Positions 33,138-44,927 are shown, counted from the first letter of the stretch. The stretch is DNA of 64,000 bases from Amoebophrya sp. A120 (GCA_905178155.1 CAJINV010000013.1:610344-674343); one strand, 5' to 3'. A program made the numbers and translations. Notes: generated by a model not told the origin, from the sequence alone.

Positions 33138-36100
33138 ATGCCAGCGAAGGTCAAAAAGCAACTCAAATTTCTTTCCTTGACGGCACCTGCGCTTTTCCTT
33201 TTCCTCGACCAGCTGCTTCTTGACGGGAAGATTTGGGACGTTGAAGTTTCCGCGTTTCGCCTCTTGTCGAAGCAGACAGCCAAGAAGAGTCGCAAAGCGA
33301 AGAGAATCGGCACGAAAGTCCTTCCAGAACGACACCCGCGGCCGAAGAAGAAAGAAGTCGAGATGCTGCTGCAGGCTTCCCGTTGTTCTCTGTGGTCAAC
33401 AACACAGCGGATGTGGAACACGACGAACAAGACGAACTTGCTGAGACTTCTGACGAAACCGGAACTCAGAACAAGGTTGTTGCTGTTGCAACCAGCTTCG
33501 TGCGGCTGGACGCGGGTCGAGCCGGATGAAGCGAGACGATGGTGGGTCTGACGGTGGCCGAAGATGAAGAAATAACTCGCATGCGGAACGACATTGAATC
33601 GTACGCGAAGGCAGTCTGTCATTTGCTTGGTGAGTCGGATGTGTGCGAGAACAAAGGGCTTCGGCCCAAGTACTTTCCTGATCCGGACAGTACCCGTGAA
33701 CCCTCGCACCACCTGTTCAAGAACTACTTCTCGCGTGGCCAAATTTGCAGCTCTACCTTGGCCGGAGATTGCGTCCCAAAGTGGTTGACCGCTGATGACA
33801 TCACAAAAGGAGGCAGCACATCCAAGCAGGTTTTGGAATTACCAGATTGAAAAAAAGGTTCCAGCCCAGGAAGTAGAATACTACACGAGCGAAAGTACAG
33901 AAATAAGATGCGTGTTGTTTACCGCGAAGTGGTAATGTTATTAGTAGGTCATGATCATGCAATGAAAGAAACACCGAAGCAGGGCGATGAAGGCAAACGA
34001 AACCGGGCCTTCAGGAGTACTTACGCTTGTTTCTGGATCATTGATTCTACGTAATGTGCAATACAAAAACTACATCACATGCACCCCGCGATGGCGATTG
34101 ATAATGAAACTATGTTCTGATGACTTTTCTTGGGCAGGAGCGCTTTTCAACAGGATAGCCGAAGGCGACCGGTGACACCGTGACAGCCTTGTGGGAGAAG
34201 ATGCACGGCTGGTGCAGTCAGGGCACGGCAGGAGAAACAAAAACGGACGATGAGATTGTGCAAGCTGCCTGCCGTGAGATTTGGGAAGATGAAGCAGGAA
34301 CAAGCGAAGCAGGCCACAGTGCCTCTGAACAAGCAGAGGACCTGCAGGACGAGATGATCCGCCGCCGGAAAGGGCTGGCGCTCTACACACAAGCAATGTG
34401 TGGCACAAAGGTTCCGGAAGACAAAAACGACAAAAAGATTTGCGATGGATCTGAGTTTTCCAAGTTTTTTCGGGGTCTTAAGAGGAACCCGTTCCGCGAC
34501 TTACTCATCAAAAACAAAGGGAAAAGTTTGGTGTGTAAGGCAGAACCACCAGAAGACGACTCGGGCACGAATGGGTGGTCTTGCCAGGAGTCAGTGTTCA
34601 CGGAGAGCGTCCTCGAAGATGAACAACAAGTAAAGAAGGAACAAGTGAACTCGCTTTGGGACGCTGCGGAAACGAACTGCCAATCAAGTGATCATTTCGA
34701 CGACGCGTGCAAGCACATTCTTGGCGAACAACAAACTTCCGCACAGCAAACGGGCGGCATTTCCTCCGCGGCCAAGCCCAACCGGCAGGCTGAGCACTAT
34801 CACAAATTTCCTGCAGACTATCAGAAATCGGCTCAGAAAATGGCGGAAAAGATTGAAAGTCAACTATCACAGCCAGCAGCTGCTATTGCTATGGCGGAAC
34901 ACCAGAAAAAGCTGGCGCAAAAGGTGCGAAATCAAGGACTACCACAGACAGCAACTGGAACTGCTGCTCCGATTCTGAACCACCGCCGGGAAGGGTTGGC
35001 GAAGTATACCCAAGCAGGGTGTGAACGTGACGAAATATTCGCGAAAGAGAAACGGGGCATGCAAGTTTGCGCTAACGCTCACTTTGTTAAGTTTTTCCCG
35101 GGTCTGCAGAGGAGCGACTTCAGCGAGGTACTCTTCGAGGCGGCAGGAGGTTGGTTTGTGTGTGAACCTTCAGAAGACGAGGAACATCAATCCACTTGCC
35201 AGTCAGTCTTCACGGAGAGCGTCCTCAAGGAACAATTGTCGGTGGAGCAGGTGTATCCTGTGCAAAAATATCATACTCGTATCGGCTCTTGCATGACAGA
35301 TCTACTTCTTTTTTACCTGAATCTGCATCATAGATTTCAAGTTTTCGCTTTGAAAAACAAAAACTTGCAAAGCATTTGATTCTTAACAGTCGTACTTTCC
35401 TAATGCGATAGCGATACTTTTGCAATGCATAGATTGAACGCACTTTATGACGCTGTGGAAACGAACTGCCAATTTCCCTCCAGTGATTTCGAAAACGCGT
35501 GTGAGCACATTCTTGGCGAACAACCTTCCGCAGAACATTCAGTGTCACACAGCCCCGCTCGCCGCCTTCGAGAACATTCTTCAGTGCCGCACACGGCTGG
35601 GACCTCGCCGCCACCTTCGACGAACACGGTGCCCGCCCCGTCGACGCCGGAACCGGAACTACAATCGACGTGCGGCCAACCCATATGGGATTACCAGTAC
35701 CACATTGCGCCAGAAGCCATGCGACGGCTCCTTTATGCTGGAATGAAGGTACAAGACATTCGCTCGACGTTATTAAATAAAAGGTGGATGGCCGGAGTGT
35801 TTGCAGCGGTGCATGGGGGACCAGAAGTGCACTGCGTGGACTTTCAACGAAAAAACGCCGGTGGGTGGCGGTGATTGCATCCAATTTCCTACGTCTTCTC
35901 TCACAAAGACACCAGCTCCCCCGGAGAAAGGGAAGGGCCGCTGGATCGCGGGTATATGCAAAACGGACGCTGTCAAGGACGAGGAAATTCCGTGCAGCGA
36001 TGGCCACGACTGCATGGCGCAGCCGACCGCACGGCCGCCATCGTGGTGGAAGCACGACGTTCCAAATTTGGGTTGTGACGCAGACGTGATATCGGACGAA

Positions 36101-38485
36101 TCCTGGAGATGTTTTCAAGTTGGCGAGCCAACCTCACTTGATGAGGATGCTTGCCCCGCCGACGATGCGGCGTACCTGTGGCTGAACAAAGGATCATTGG
36201 TGCAAGATTACCAGACCGGGGTGCCGCGCCCTTCTGTTGCCGGCTTCTTGACGAAAAACCCCAAGGCCACGGGAGCGTGCATACTGCTGCCGGGGCGTGG
36301 GGTCACCGAATCAGTGTATGGCTCCTGGTCAGACTGGGCGAAGAATTCTGCGTGGTTGCAGTGCGGAGATGCAGGGGTGCCGACCACTGTGGCGAACTTC
36401 GACACCACTCGTCTGGACGCGGCCGCGGAAGTCGCCACGCATGTGAGTGTGAAGTGGGAAGCGCACAATTCACCGCCCGAGTTGACGCCGTACATCTGCA
36501 AGCAGGAGTGGAAGGACAAAAAATGCGACGACGTGGATGAACAAGTTTGTACTTCCCAGGGTTCTTCAAGTAATAGTGCGCAGGAGGCTCCGCGGTGCGA
36601 CGTCAAGCCCTCTCCTGAGCTCGCGCGCAAACATGAAGTCGGTAGCGCACTTGACCAGAAGGGGAAAGTCCCGCAGGCGGTAAAGGATATGGTAAACGAC
36701 AGAGGAAGCGAGTATGAAAAAGCGCACGTGCCAGACCTCCGCGAATTGGAAGGTATCGAAAGAGTAGATCACCTTTGGATTCAGTCGACCGAAAAGGCAG
36801 ACGTTGTTATGCAATCTGCTGCGCGGGCTACTGGTGCGACGACGTCGGGCTGTTTCGCGCTGCCCCCAAAAAGTTCCACGTTGTTGCCGAGCGACGAGGA
36901 GAAGGACCCAGCGCAACTATGGTGGAGCTGGTTGAAGCAGTCGTCGGAACGGGTGACGCCGTATTTGTGGGGGTGTCAGTACACGCATCAGCTCCGCTGG
37001 GGATGGAGTTACATCGATAATAGTACTCAAGCGGCTCTTGATTGGTGCACACCAGGGAAAATAGATTGCGAGGGTTTGTGCACAGACCCTGAGTGTCGGT
37101 TCTCGTATGTGGAAAACCCATTCGCGTAAACACAAACAACATCGGAGGTGGACGGCGATGGTCCGGTTCCGTCACACATGAGCGTGGTCTTCAAGTTCAA
37201 ACAAACCAAGGACAAATACAACAAGGTCATCGATACGCAAAAGTACTACACTCTCACGCAGCACGTTTGCGAATCATCGCGAGCAACCACCTGCGGCCCA
37301 CCCAAATGGGACTACAAGTACCGGATCCAATCTGAATCAGAAGCCGAGGAGAATACGGTACGCCTGAAAAGAGATGGGTGGGCGGCGTGTCAGCGGCTCT
37401 GCAGTCGGGATTGGTCGTGCTACGCGTGGACTTTCAACGAAAAAACGCCGAAAGGTGGCGGTGATTGCATGCGATTTCCTGTGGCGTCCCTCACAAAGAT
37501 GCCTGCTCCCCCGGAGAAAGGGCAAGGGCGCTGGATCGCGGGTATCTGTAATGACGCCCTCGAGGATGAGGATATTCCATGCACCGACGAAGCAGATCAG
37601 GACTGCGCCGCCCAGTCAACGCGGCCACCATCTTGGTGGGCAGACGGAAAGAAAGGTTGGGCTAAGGGGGGTTGTGACTCAGACGTGCTAGCGGAGTTGT
37701 CGTCCTGGAGGTGTTTTCAAGTTGGCGAGCTGAGGTCAATCCCACTTGACTGCTCTGACGATGTACTGTTTCTGAACGGGGGGTCCCTTGTGCACGACTC
37801 CTGGACTTTTGCCGGGAACTGGCAAGGCCACAAGAACGTGGAAGAAGCTTGCTGGGTGATGCCGGGGCGTGCCGTCACCGAGTCGGTGTATGATTCCTGG
37901 TCAGACTGGGTGAAGAGAGATCAGTGGTTGCAGTGCGGAGTTACAGGGGTGCCGAAAACTGCGGCACAAGATTTCGACACCAATCGTCTGGACGCGGCTG
38001 GGGAAGTAGCCACGCATGTAAGTGTGAAGTGGAAAAAAGGAGCGTCGTCCGTCGAGTTGACGCCTTACATTTGCAAGGATTCACTTATCCTGGTTGAAAA
38101 CGTACCGTCCCCATATGTTTATTTTTGTCATGTAGCTCTGCATGGTGCAGCCGGTGCCCATTTCCATATCCATACACCAGAGAGACAAAAAGGCGCCATG
38201 CGCAGCACCCACGGCCAAGATTTCTGGGGTTGTGTAGCAAAGCCACCATTTTGAGTATGGTGGGGGGGTACGCTTTTAATCTGCATACCGGACTCGCCTG
38301 AACCCACCTCGTCCACCGCAGCTCCTCCTGCTGCAACCGCAGCTCCCGATACCGCTACCGGTACCCATTCTGGTCAAGAATCATTCTGGTCAAGAATCAT
38401 CAATCGTCGTCGGGGAGCAAGTTCGGCTCGTCGTCGTTCGGGAAGCAGAAGAAGAATTGGAGGTGGAGGTACGAGACGTCGATGA
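33138..38485 (+). CDS. Secreted cysteine-rich protein: three tandem Cys modules and two PAN/Apple-like regions
   Basis: ATG 33138 begins a signal-peptide-like start (basic KVKKQLK then FLSLTAPALFLFL). Approximate exons: 33138-33250, 33247-33518, 33549-33829, 34159-35253, 35437-35742, 35789-37108, 37148-38085, 38293-38485; about 1,500 aa. The first junction (near 33247) is unresolved: the frame changes and an 8-nt duplication GTTTCCGC/GTTTCGCC lies there. After an acidic linker come three modules of about 165 aa, the last two with the pattern LAxYTQAxC, FxKFFxGLxR, SVFTESVL, DAxETNCQ, ACxHILGEQ. Two PAN/Apple-like regions follow (CTAWTFNEKTPVGGGDC and CYAWTFNEKTPKGGGDC, each with PEKGxGRWIAGIC and ESVYxSWSDWxK). 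The C-terminus is Arg-rich. PAN/Apple domains bind proteins or sugars on cell surfaces, so a surface or host-contact role is inferred. Confidence 0.7.
35254..35431. mobile_element. Introner element 3 between third-module exons
   Basis: 5' end TATCCTGTGCAAAAATATC; the reverse complement of the 3' end is TATGCATTGCAAAAGTATC (15 of 19 match). The flanking 5-mers AGGTG (35249-35253) and GATTG (35432-35436) are a degraded direct repeat. Removing 35254-35436 (183 nt) yields EQVNALYDAVETNC, which aligns residue by residue with EQVNSLWDAAETNC in the preceding tandem module. The paralogue therefore confirms the excision point. Confidence 0.85.
38086..38287. mobile_element. Introner element 4 near 3' end of PAN gene
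   Basis: 5' end TATCCTGGTTGAAAACGTAC; reverse complement of the 3' end TATGCAGATTAAAAGCGTAC, followed on both arms by a C-rich run. Removing 207 nt (element plus 5) restores the frame from ...YICKDSL to SPEPTSSTAA and a Ser/Ala/Thr then Arg-rich tail ending at TGA 38483. Flanking GGATTC (38077) and GGACTC (38290) are near-identical. Confidence 0.8.
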
Positions 38486-38667
38486 GGCTTCCTGACCCGC
38501 TTGAAAAATTAGTTCTGCCTGTCCTCCAGGACAGGGAACTAAGTTAGTACTTTGTTTCCAGTCCCGTTGTTGTATCGGCCGCCCCTGGCTGAAATTACAT
38601 CATATTTATACAAACACTTCTAGTTGCGAAATATATTTTTTCAAAACAAGAAAAGTTGCAACTGCGG

Positions 38668-38712
38668 TGCGGATCCCGTGCCTCCGTTCTGTCGATTGAT
38701 TAGCAGTAGACC
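38668..38712. repeat. Three-copy 45-nt repeat, copy 1
   Basis: Starts TGCGGATCCCGTGCCTCC and ends with the core TGTCGATTGATTAGCAGTAG followed by ACC. The same core with one change occurs at 38917 and 39472, all on the + strand. Confidence 0.9.
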
Positions 38713-38916
38713 TCTACAGTAACACAAAACTACAAAAAACGAAAAAGTTGTAATAGAATAAGCATCACATGTTAAAAACCAGCTTGCTGCCTTCTTCCTC
38801 ACCCTGAAACTAAGTAGCCTCCTGCTAGTCCCCCAGAAGATGTACCCTCACCCGAAGTTGATTGAGTGCTACAGCTACAGCATCCACAAAACATAAACAA
38901 AGGCAAAAAGCGTAAA

Positions 38917-38962
38917 TGCGCGGAGCCCGCACATTCGTCCTGTCGATTGATTAACAGTAGAC
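38917..38962. repeat. Three-copy 45-nt repeat, copy 2
   Basis: Starts TGCGCGGAGCCCGCACATTC, core TGTCGATTGATTAACAGTAG then ACCACAG. The 5' part differs from copy 1 but keeps the GCGGA-CCCG framework, so selection or recent copying is possible. Confidence 0.9.
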
Positions 38963-39471
38963 CACAGAGACACGGAAGTAATATACTTTTTTCTTAGGAC
39001 CCGTTAACAACTCTTTCCTTTTCACCCCGTGAAAGAAGCAGCACGACTTCGACGAGAATGAAAGCGTGACACATGATCCACGACAAAAATAAAAAAAGAA
39101 CATGATCGGCGTTCTCTGTGGTACTTGTGTAGTAAGTGCTCGAGCGACGTTCTACCTTTTATCTTTCCGGCCACTATGTTTGGCATAGTTCTCCCCTTGC
39201 TTCGGCTCAAGCTACGTCCCAGGTGCGGGTATTAAAAAGGGCCGGCCTGCCGTGTAAGCCTTGAGTCGTGACACTCCGACGGCACGAAAATCGGTAAAAA
39301 AAAAGAAAAAAGGCGCCGCCGCTAGGACCGTAATAATATCGAAGGAGAAGCGAAAGGATAGAAAGCCTCCATAAAGACAGTCAGCACTTGCGCGACGATA
39401 GCTTGACCTCCCTGTCGTATTGTAACCCAATGGCAATATGGTTGTAGCAACAAGAAGTGCAAAGAAATGGA

Positions 39472-39520
39472 TGCGCGGAACCCGCGCCTCTGTTCTGTCG
39501 ATTGATTAACAGTAGACCAC
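39472..39520. repeat. Three-copy 45-nt repeat, copy 3
   Basis: Starts TGCGCGGAACCCGCGCCTCT, core TGTCGATTGATTAACAGTAG then ACCACAG, closest to copy 2. It lies 30 nt upstream of the perfect hairpin at 39550. Confidence 0.9.
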
Positions 39521-39549
39521 AGCGATACGAACCACGTATGTAAAATCAC

Positions 39550-39596
39550 TGTCGCACGCGCCGCCGACTGAAATTCAGTCGGCGGCGCGTGCGACA
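39550..39596. repeat. Perfect 23-bp inverted repeat
   Basis: Arms 39550-39572 (TGTCGCACGCGCCGCCGACT then GAA) and 39574-39596 are exact reverse complements around a single A. It has the same design as the intron hairpin at 16102-16134: GC-rich, perfect, one-base loop. Confidence 0.97.
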
Positions 39597-40488
39597 TCGA
39601 CAACCTCAAACACAACATCATAGCTGCTACGATCAGCAGATTAAGATTTTTCACTGGCCGTAGAGGTTCTTCTTCTTTTTCCAATCCTGAGTGTTCGCGG
39701 TTTTATTTGTGTACGCGTTGGCAACATTATTAACATTAAGGCCTGAGAAAGGGAAAAAAAAGGTACGTGGGCGCACCGCATCGGCATCGTTCTGCATAAG
39801 TCGAGCCAGGGGCTTAGTTTGAAAAATTCCAAGAGTACACTGCCATTTTTTTTTTCGGAGGCTCGCGGTCTCGAGGAACATGGATAGGGGAGGTAGTTAA
39901 TCGTCTTGCAGTTGTGGTGTTTTTTTTTTCATTGGCTCCTGGTGTAGTCGTTTTTATCTTCTGCGACCGCATTGACTTGCTGCTCATCTTTATTATAGAG
40001 CGGGCAACACGAGACTGACACTGAGTAGACTCTTTGTCTTTTGTCGTCTTCGTACTTTTTGATCGTAGATGCGTAGTCTTTCGCACTGCCGGTTTGAGAG
40101 TCCAAGTCCTCCTTCTGTTTGCTGAAAGCAGACGCGGAGAAAAGACGAGTAGAAATAGTGGCTCATGTGGTTCACGGGTTTATGTTTAATAGTTTTGCAC
40201 AAAAATGGTCGTAAATGTCTTCGCCCCATCCGCGAGGAGGAAGCCCTTTGTTCGATATTCGTTTTTCCGTTTTTTGTCGTGAATAGTACATACCAGGAAC
40301 GAAGATCTGTAGATGACGAACGTGACTCTGGATTCGGCTTTTTCTCTTTGTTTGGTTTCTAAATCTACGTAAATCCTTCTCCTTGTCTTCCTTCACCCGA
40401 ATGAACAACTTAATACAGTAGCAGAACGAAGTCGAAGTGGGAAATTTCACATATGAGGCATTAGAACTCGTAAATTCCGTCCTTCATT

Positions 40489-43400
40489 ATGCAAATCCCA
40501 AAGCTATCCTTGCCCGTGGAGGTGGCACCTGGAGTGGACGCTGCTTTATCCAGTGGGGCGATGAAGCACCATATTGATAGCACAGAAGTTGATGGAACAA
40601 AGTCACCACAACCGGAGCTGCAGGAGCAGGACGAATTGCAGAACGCAGTAATTCAGCAAACAAATCTTCCTGGGTCATCAAAAAGCAACATTGCAGGAGA
40701 TAAACATCAACAGCAGGAGGAGCCAGCAAGTGGAGTCACTGCGGTAGCTGCGTCGTCGTTACAACACCCTGTGAAACAAGAACCGACAGCGTCGATGGGC
40801 ATCAGTCTAGTAGCAGCAACGACCACAACGACCCGGGCGAAGCTCATCACGCTTGCCCACCGGTTGGACCCGAGTAACCGGTGGACACCCCGGGGTAGAG
40901 CTCCTGATGTCGTGCCCGGGAAGATTGCTTTTCCCGACAAGATGACGCAGCAACCTACGCGCCAAGAAGCAGAAGGCGCCCGAGTTCTACTTGTTCCGGA
41001 CAGTACGGTTGTATCTGCTTCGACATCTTCGCACCGAGGTCTTGATAATGCAACTCCTACATCTTCAGCATCAGCAACTGCTACTGCAGCAGCGAACAAA
41101 ACAAGTTCGTCTCGCGACCACTTGTCCTCCGATCTGCAACTACTCCAGCTTTACAACGCGTCGTCCGCCACCTCTAATCCCCGCAGCCCGCGTTTTCTGA
41201 TGAAGAAGCATCGCGAAAACGCGGACGGGTCCGCAACGCCAAAAATCACTGCGGTGACGCCCCGGATCATGCGCGAAAAGTTGCTTGCGGAGCACAGCTC
41301 TGCAGCAGTACAAGACGCAGCAGCACTCCGCGGTAGCTGTGAGGAGAAGATCACGACAGGAGTGGAATATCAAGCCGGAGAACAAGGTCAAGGACCACCA
41401 AATAAATCCTCTTCTACCCCACGAAACAAGGCCGATGTCGTACCGAATCCCGTTAATATTTTCACGCCGCGTCTGGAGCTTTTGAAGTCTTCACCGGTAC
41501 TGCGGTTCTACGGGTACTTTTTGGAGGCGGTACACATGGGCACGATCGAAAACTGCCGTGTGAGAAAGCTCACGCTGCTCTACTACACCGCCGACGACAC
41601 CATCGCATTGCTGGAACCCCGGGAAACCAACTCCGGGTTGGTGCAGGGCGATTTCCTTAGACGGCAGCAAACCTTTGCGCAACGGGGAGGTACTTTCACA
41701 TAGGCGGATGATTGTAGCAGGCATGATGAATGATTCATGATGATGATGAAGATAATGAAAAGTCTGGTGCTCATGATGAGGAATGATGATGTATGAGCAT
41801 GAGGTTCTTTTACCTTTCAATGCATGATTTTGGCACAGCATGCCTTATGAAAATAAGGTCGCCGGGTGCTTCTCTCCGATCTTGCTCTTGGCAAAACGGT
41901 TCAAATTTTTGGACGCTCCATTCGATTGGTGGAGTGCGACGAAGCGACCAGAACATTTTTCCAGGAGAACCGGAAACCGCTCGGTGAAAAGGAAACCTAC
42001 CCGGAGAGTGTATGGGACGGGAATTTTGTTCGTATTGTGCAAGATTCAGTTGATGCATAGTGCAATAGACAAGGCTGGCGTTGCTCTGGCTTTAATGCTA
42101 ACGTTCTTGTGGCGCATTCCTTTGGGCGATACTTGTTCTTGATTCGCTCGTACTCGTTTTGCTTGGTTCTCTCGAAGTTTAGAGTGTGAGTTTGCAAGAA
42201 CCTGTTGTCTGCCTTGCTGGTTGTATATCAATTTGCTTCTGCAACGTTCCGTTTCTACTGTCCATATCGGCAATTGAAGCTCTACGAGCAGAGGCGGGCA
42301 AAGATGTACGATTCAAGTCGAAAAATCACTGAGGCTGCAGCGGGATCAAGCACACCGAGAACGGTATCTATCTATTTTCATGTGAGGCCGCTACTTGTAG
42401 TAGTCTTTCAGTACTAGTACCACTCTGTTTGTGCTTCATCGAATGATATGTGGTGTGCATGATCTTCGATGAAACTGATGCTCAAAACAACCACGACATC
42501 AGCTCCTACAAGACCTCGGAAGTACGCCGCGGAGCTCCTTTGGTCAGGAACCCGCGAAGAAGCCGGCAGTGCTGCGGTTTTTCTCTTTCAGAAACACCGG
42601 AAAAGGTGGAGCTGAGTTCTCAACCTTGACGGAAGATGAGAATAGCAATAAGCGGACAGTAGAGAAAACTACTGGTGGAGCCAAACAAGAAATAAAACCG
42701 ACCACCTTGTTGTCGGAGGACACCACGACCTTGTCCCCAGCAGGCGCCCTCTATTCCCTTCGGCAGTACTTCACGATTCTGTTTCACACGGAAGATTCTA
42801 CGATTGAGATCATGCGGCAGCCAACCGGAAACACGTACCCGGTAGGAAAAACCACGGCGGAGGGAAAGAGTCTCTACCACAGCCGCGCCGCGGTGCCGAG
42901 GAGTCAGTTGGCAAGCTCCGCACGGTGCATGGTTACCCGCGTGGGGATTGGTACTTACTTCTACCTTTTTACCTCGGATTTGTGAAATCCGAATCGGGCT
43001 CCACAGTGCTTCATCTGAGCTTTTTTGCTGCAGCGACGGCCTCCTTGCATGACCACTCGCTCGGTTGTGGATCATGTCAACAAGATAAGGTTGTACTAAG
43101 TTCTTACAGCGAGCATTTCGCTCGGACCTTTTTCAGTCCAACTCAAAAACAAAAACAGCTCCGAGCCCTGGAGAACTTGTCCAAGCTGAAGATCTGCAAA
43201 CTGGGTCGATATGAGAAGAAGTGAAGCCTCTGAAAACTGGTGTCTCATCGCGTAGAATCAATCTCGTATGTCTGTGTAGCGCTACTGGGGAAACGAGCAC
43301 AAAATGCATTTCGCTTTCATCAGAGGACGAGCACCCGCAGCGTCCTTCTCGTGGTCTTCCGTGCGGACTCTGACTCAAGTTTCAAACACTATACTTCACC

Positions 43401-44927
43401 TTTTCCATATTCTTCTGTTATCCTTTACGGTGAAGAGTTTCATCTGTATGATTGCGACGAGAAAACGAAAGACTGGTACCACGAGCGGCAGCTCATCGGA
43501 GCGACACCGGCACCGAACGGGACCACAATGAACGTCAATGCTACAACCTCCATCATCGAGCAAAAAGATTGCAAACACCTCTATTTTCCGACCGGCGTGG
43601 ACCCCGAGACTGGCGCGCAAGTCGTCTACACGAACTACGCCGTACCCTTGTCCTTCTGCCCCGCAACTGGGGAGCCAAAGTTGGCTTGTTCCAGCGATTT
43701 CTCTTCTTCGGGGATGAATAACAACGGAACGTCGAGCAAGATGAAGACCGGAGCAAAAATGTTGTCCACTAGTACGACCACTTCGAACAAGATGAAAGGC
43801 GCCCGGATGGCCGCGTATCGCAACGTGGTGCTGAGATTTTCCGGAAAATTAGTCGACGACGATTTGGTATGGGAGCGGGAACGAAATAATTACTACTTAC
43901 AACAGCATGCTGCGTTGGCACACGTGCTGTGTTCACAAGCTACAACATGAAGAAGATTTCAGCGCTTCTAAAGAAGGAATAGGTATCGCTATCTAATGAA
44001 AAGAGTATGCTGGGCATGACAAGGACAAGCGCACAAAATCGCATTGCAGACTCTTCCGCTGTTGTAAGTAAAAATGAACTTTTCTTCCTCATAACCCAAG
44101 CGCACTTTTGTGGTTGCCTTTTACCTCGCAGATAACACCGTGTCCGTTTATGAGCAGCGGCAAGAAAATTCCGGATTCACAGGCGGAAATTTCATTCAGC
44201 GCATCGCGCTGCGGAACGTGGAAAAGAATCGGAAGTATTGGAGAAGTGGAAGTCTTTTTTTCTTTCTTTTTGTATCTTTCTTTGTTTATTGTTCACGTGA
44301 AAGATGTAAATGATTATCAAAATCTTTCAGAAACATTGCACTCACGAAAGATATTCCCTCTCACTGCAGTTTTCTCCCCAGCGATTTCTTCGTCGGTGCG
44401 ACCGTGAACCTGATCGCGAAAAAGTTTTTCCTCTCGAAGGCGGACGAATTCACCCTGCGCTTCATGGAGCAGCACCCGAGGGTCTTTCCGAAGGCAGACT
44501 TGGTGGGGAACGGGAACTTGGAAAAAATTTTGACGAAATCTCGCGTGGAGGACTTTGAAACACCGCATCAATTGAAGCAGTATTGTGCGTCCGAGCTGAA
44601 CTTGACGGATCTATCGGACCAAGAAGTGCTGACGCTGGTATAACGTTCTTGGAGTCGTGCTCAAAAAGAGCATTTCGTTTTCATTTATGACATCATCATC
44701 ATGTTGACTATTTTCATCGCGTGAATGGATACGATATCGATAGCGTCGTCGCGCGATTCCAAATTTGCTCACCAAAACAACTTCCTCTCGCATGCTTGCA
44801 GGTGCGCTTCAGTGGACCGGGTACGGATGAGCAAGACGCGACGATTCGGTTGGGCAAGGTCCGGGAAGCGAGGAAAGAGTTGAACATCGTGGAAGACAAG
44901 AACGAGCACCTGCTGCTCGTGGCGTAG
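40489..44927 (+). CDS. Three-DM10-domain axonemal protein (RIB72/EFHC1 family)
   Basis: ATG 40489. Exons 40489-41689, 41858-42009, 42280-42363, 42503-42950, about 43280/43380-43866, 44101-44234, 44382-44637, 44802-44927. GT-AG introns, phase-consistent except the 42950 to 43380 link; a further exon near 43137-43208 is possible there. The first about 310 residues are disordered. DM10-1: VLRFYGYFLEAV, LLYYTADDTIALLEPRETNS, GKTVQIFGRSIRLVECDEAT. DM10-2: AVLRFFSFRN, FTILFHTEDSTIEIMR, VILYGEEFHLYDCDEKT. DM10-3: VVLRFSGKLVDDDL, VVAFYLADNTVSVYEQRQEN, VGATVNLIAKKFFLSKADEF. Three DM10 domains in a row are the hallmark of EFHC1/RIB72, an inner protein of axonemal doublet microtubules. No EF-hand is visible in the short C-terminal tail. 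About 960 aa. Confidence 0.92.

Larger units (their letters stand above)
38486..40488. other. Non-coding spacer with repeats and hairpin
   Basis: 2 kb without convincing coding sequence on either strand. It holds three copies of a 45-nt repeat and one perfect 23-bp hairpin (listed separately). The rest is AT-rich. Confidence 0.55.

Noticed and set aside
33032-33742. 236-codon minus-strand frame
   Set aside because: Lies opposite plus-strand acidic coding that continues into the Cys-module gene; no independent support.
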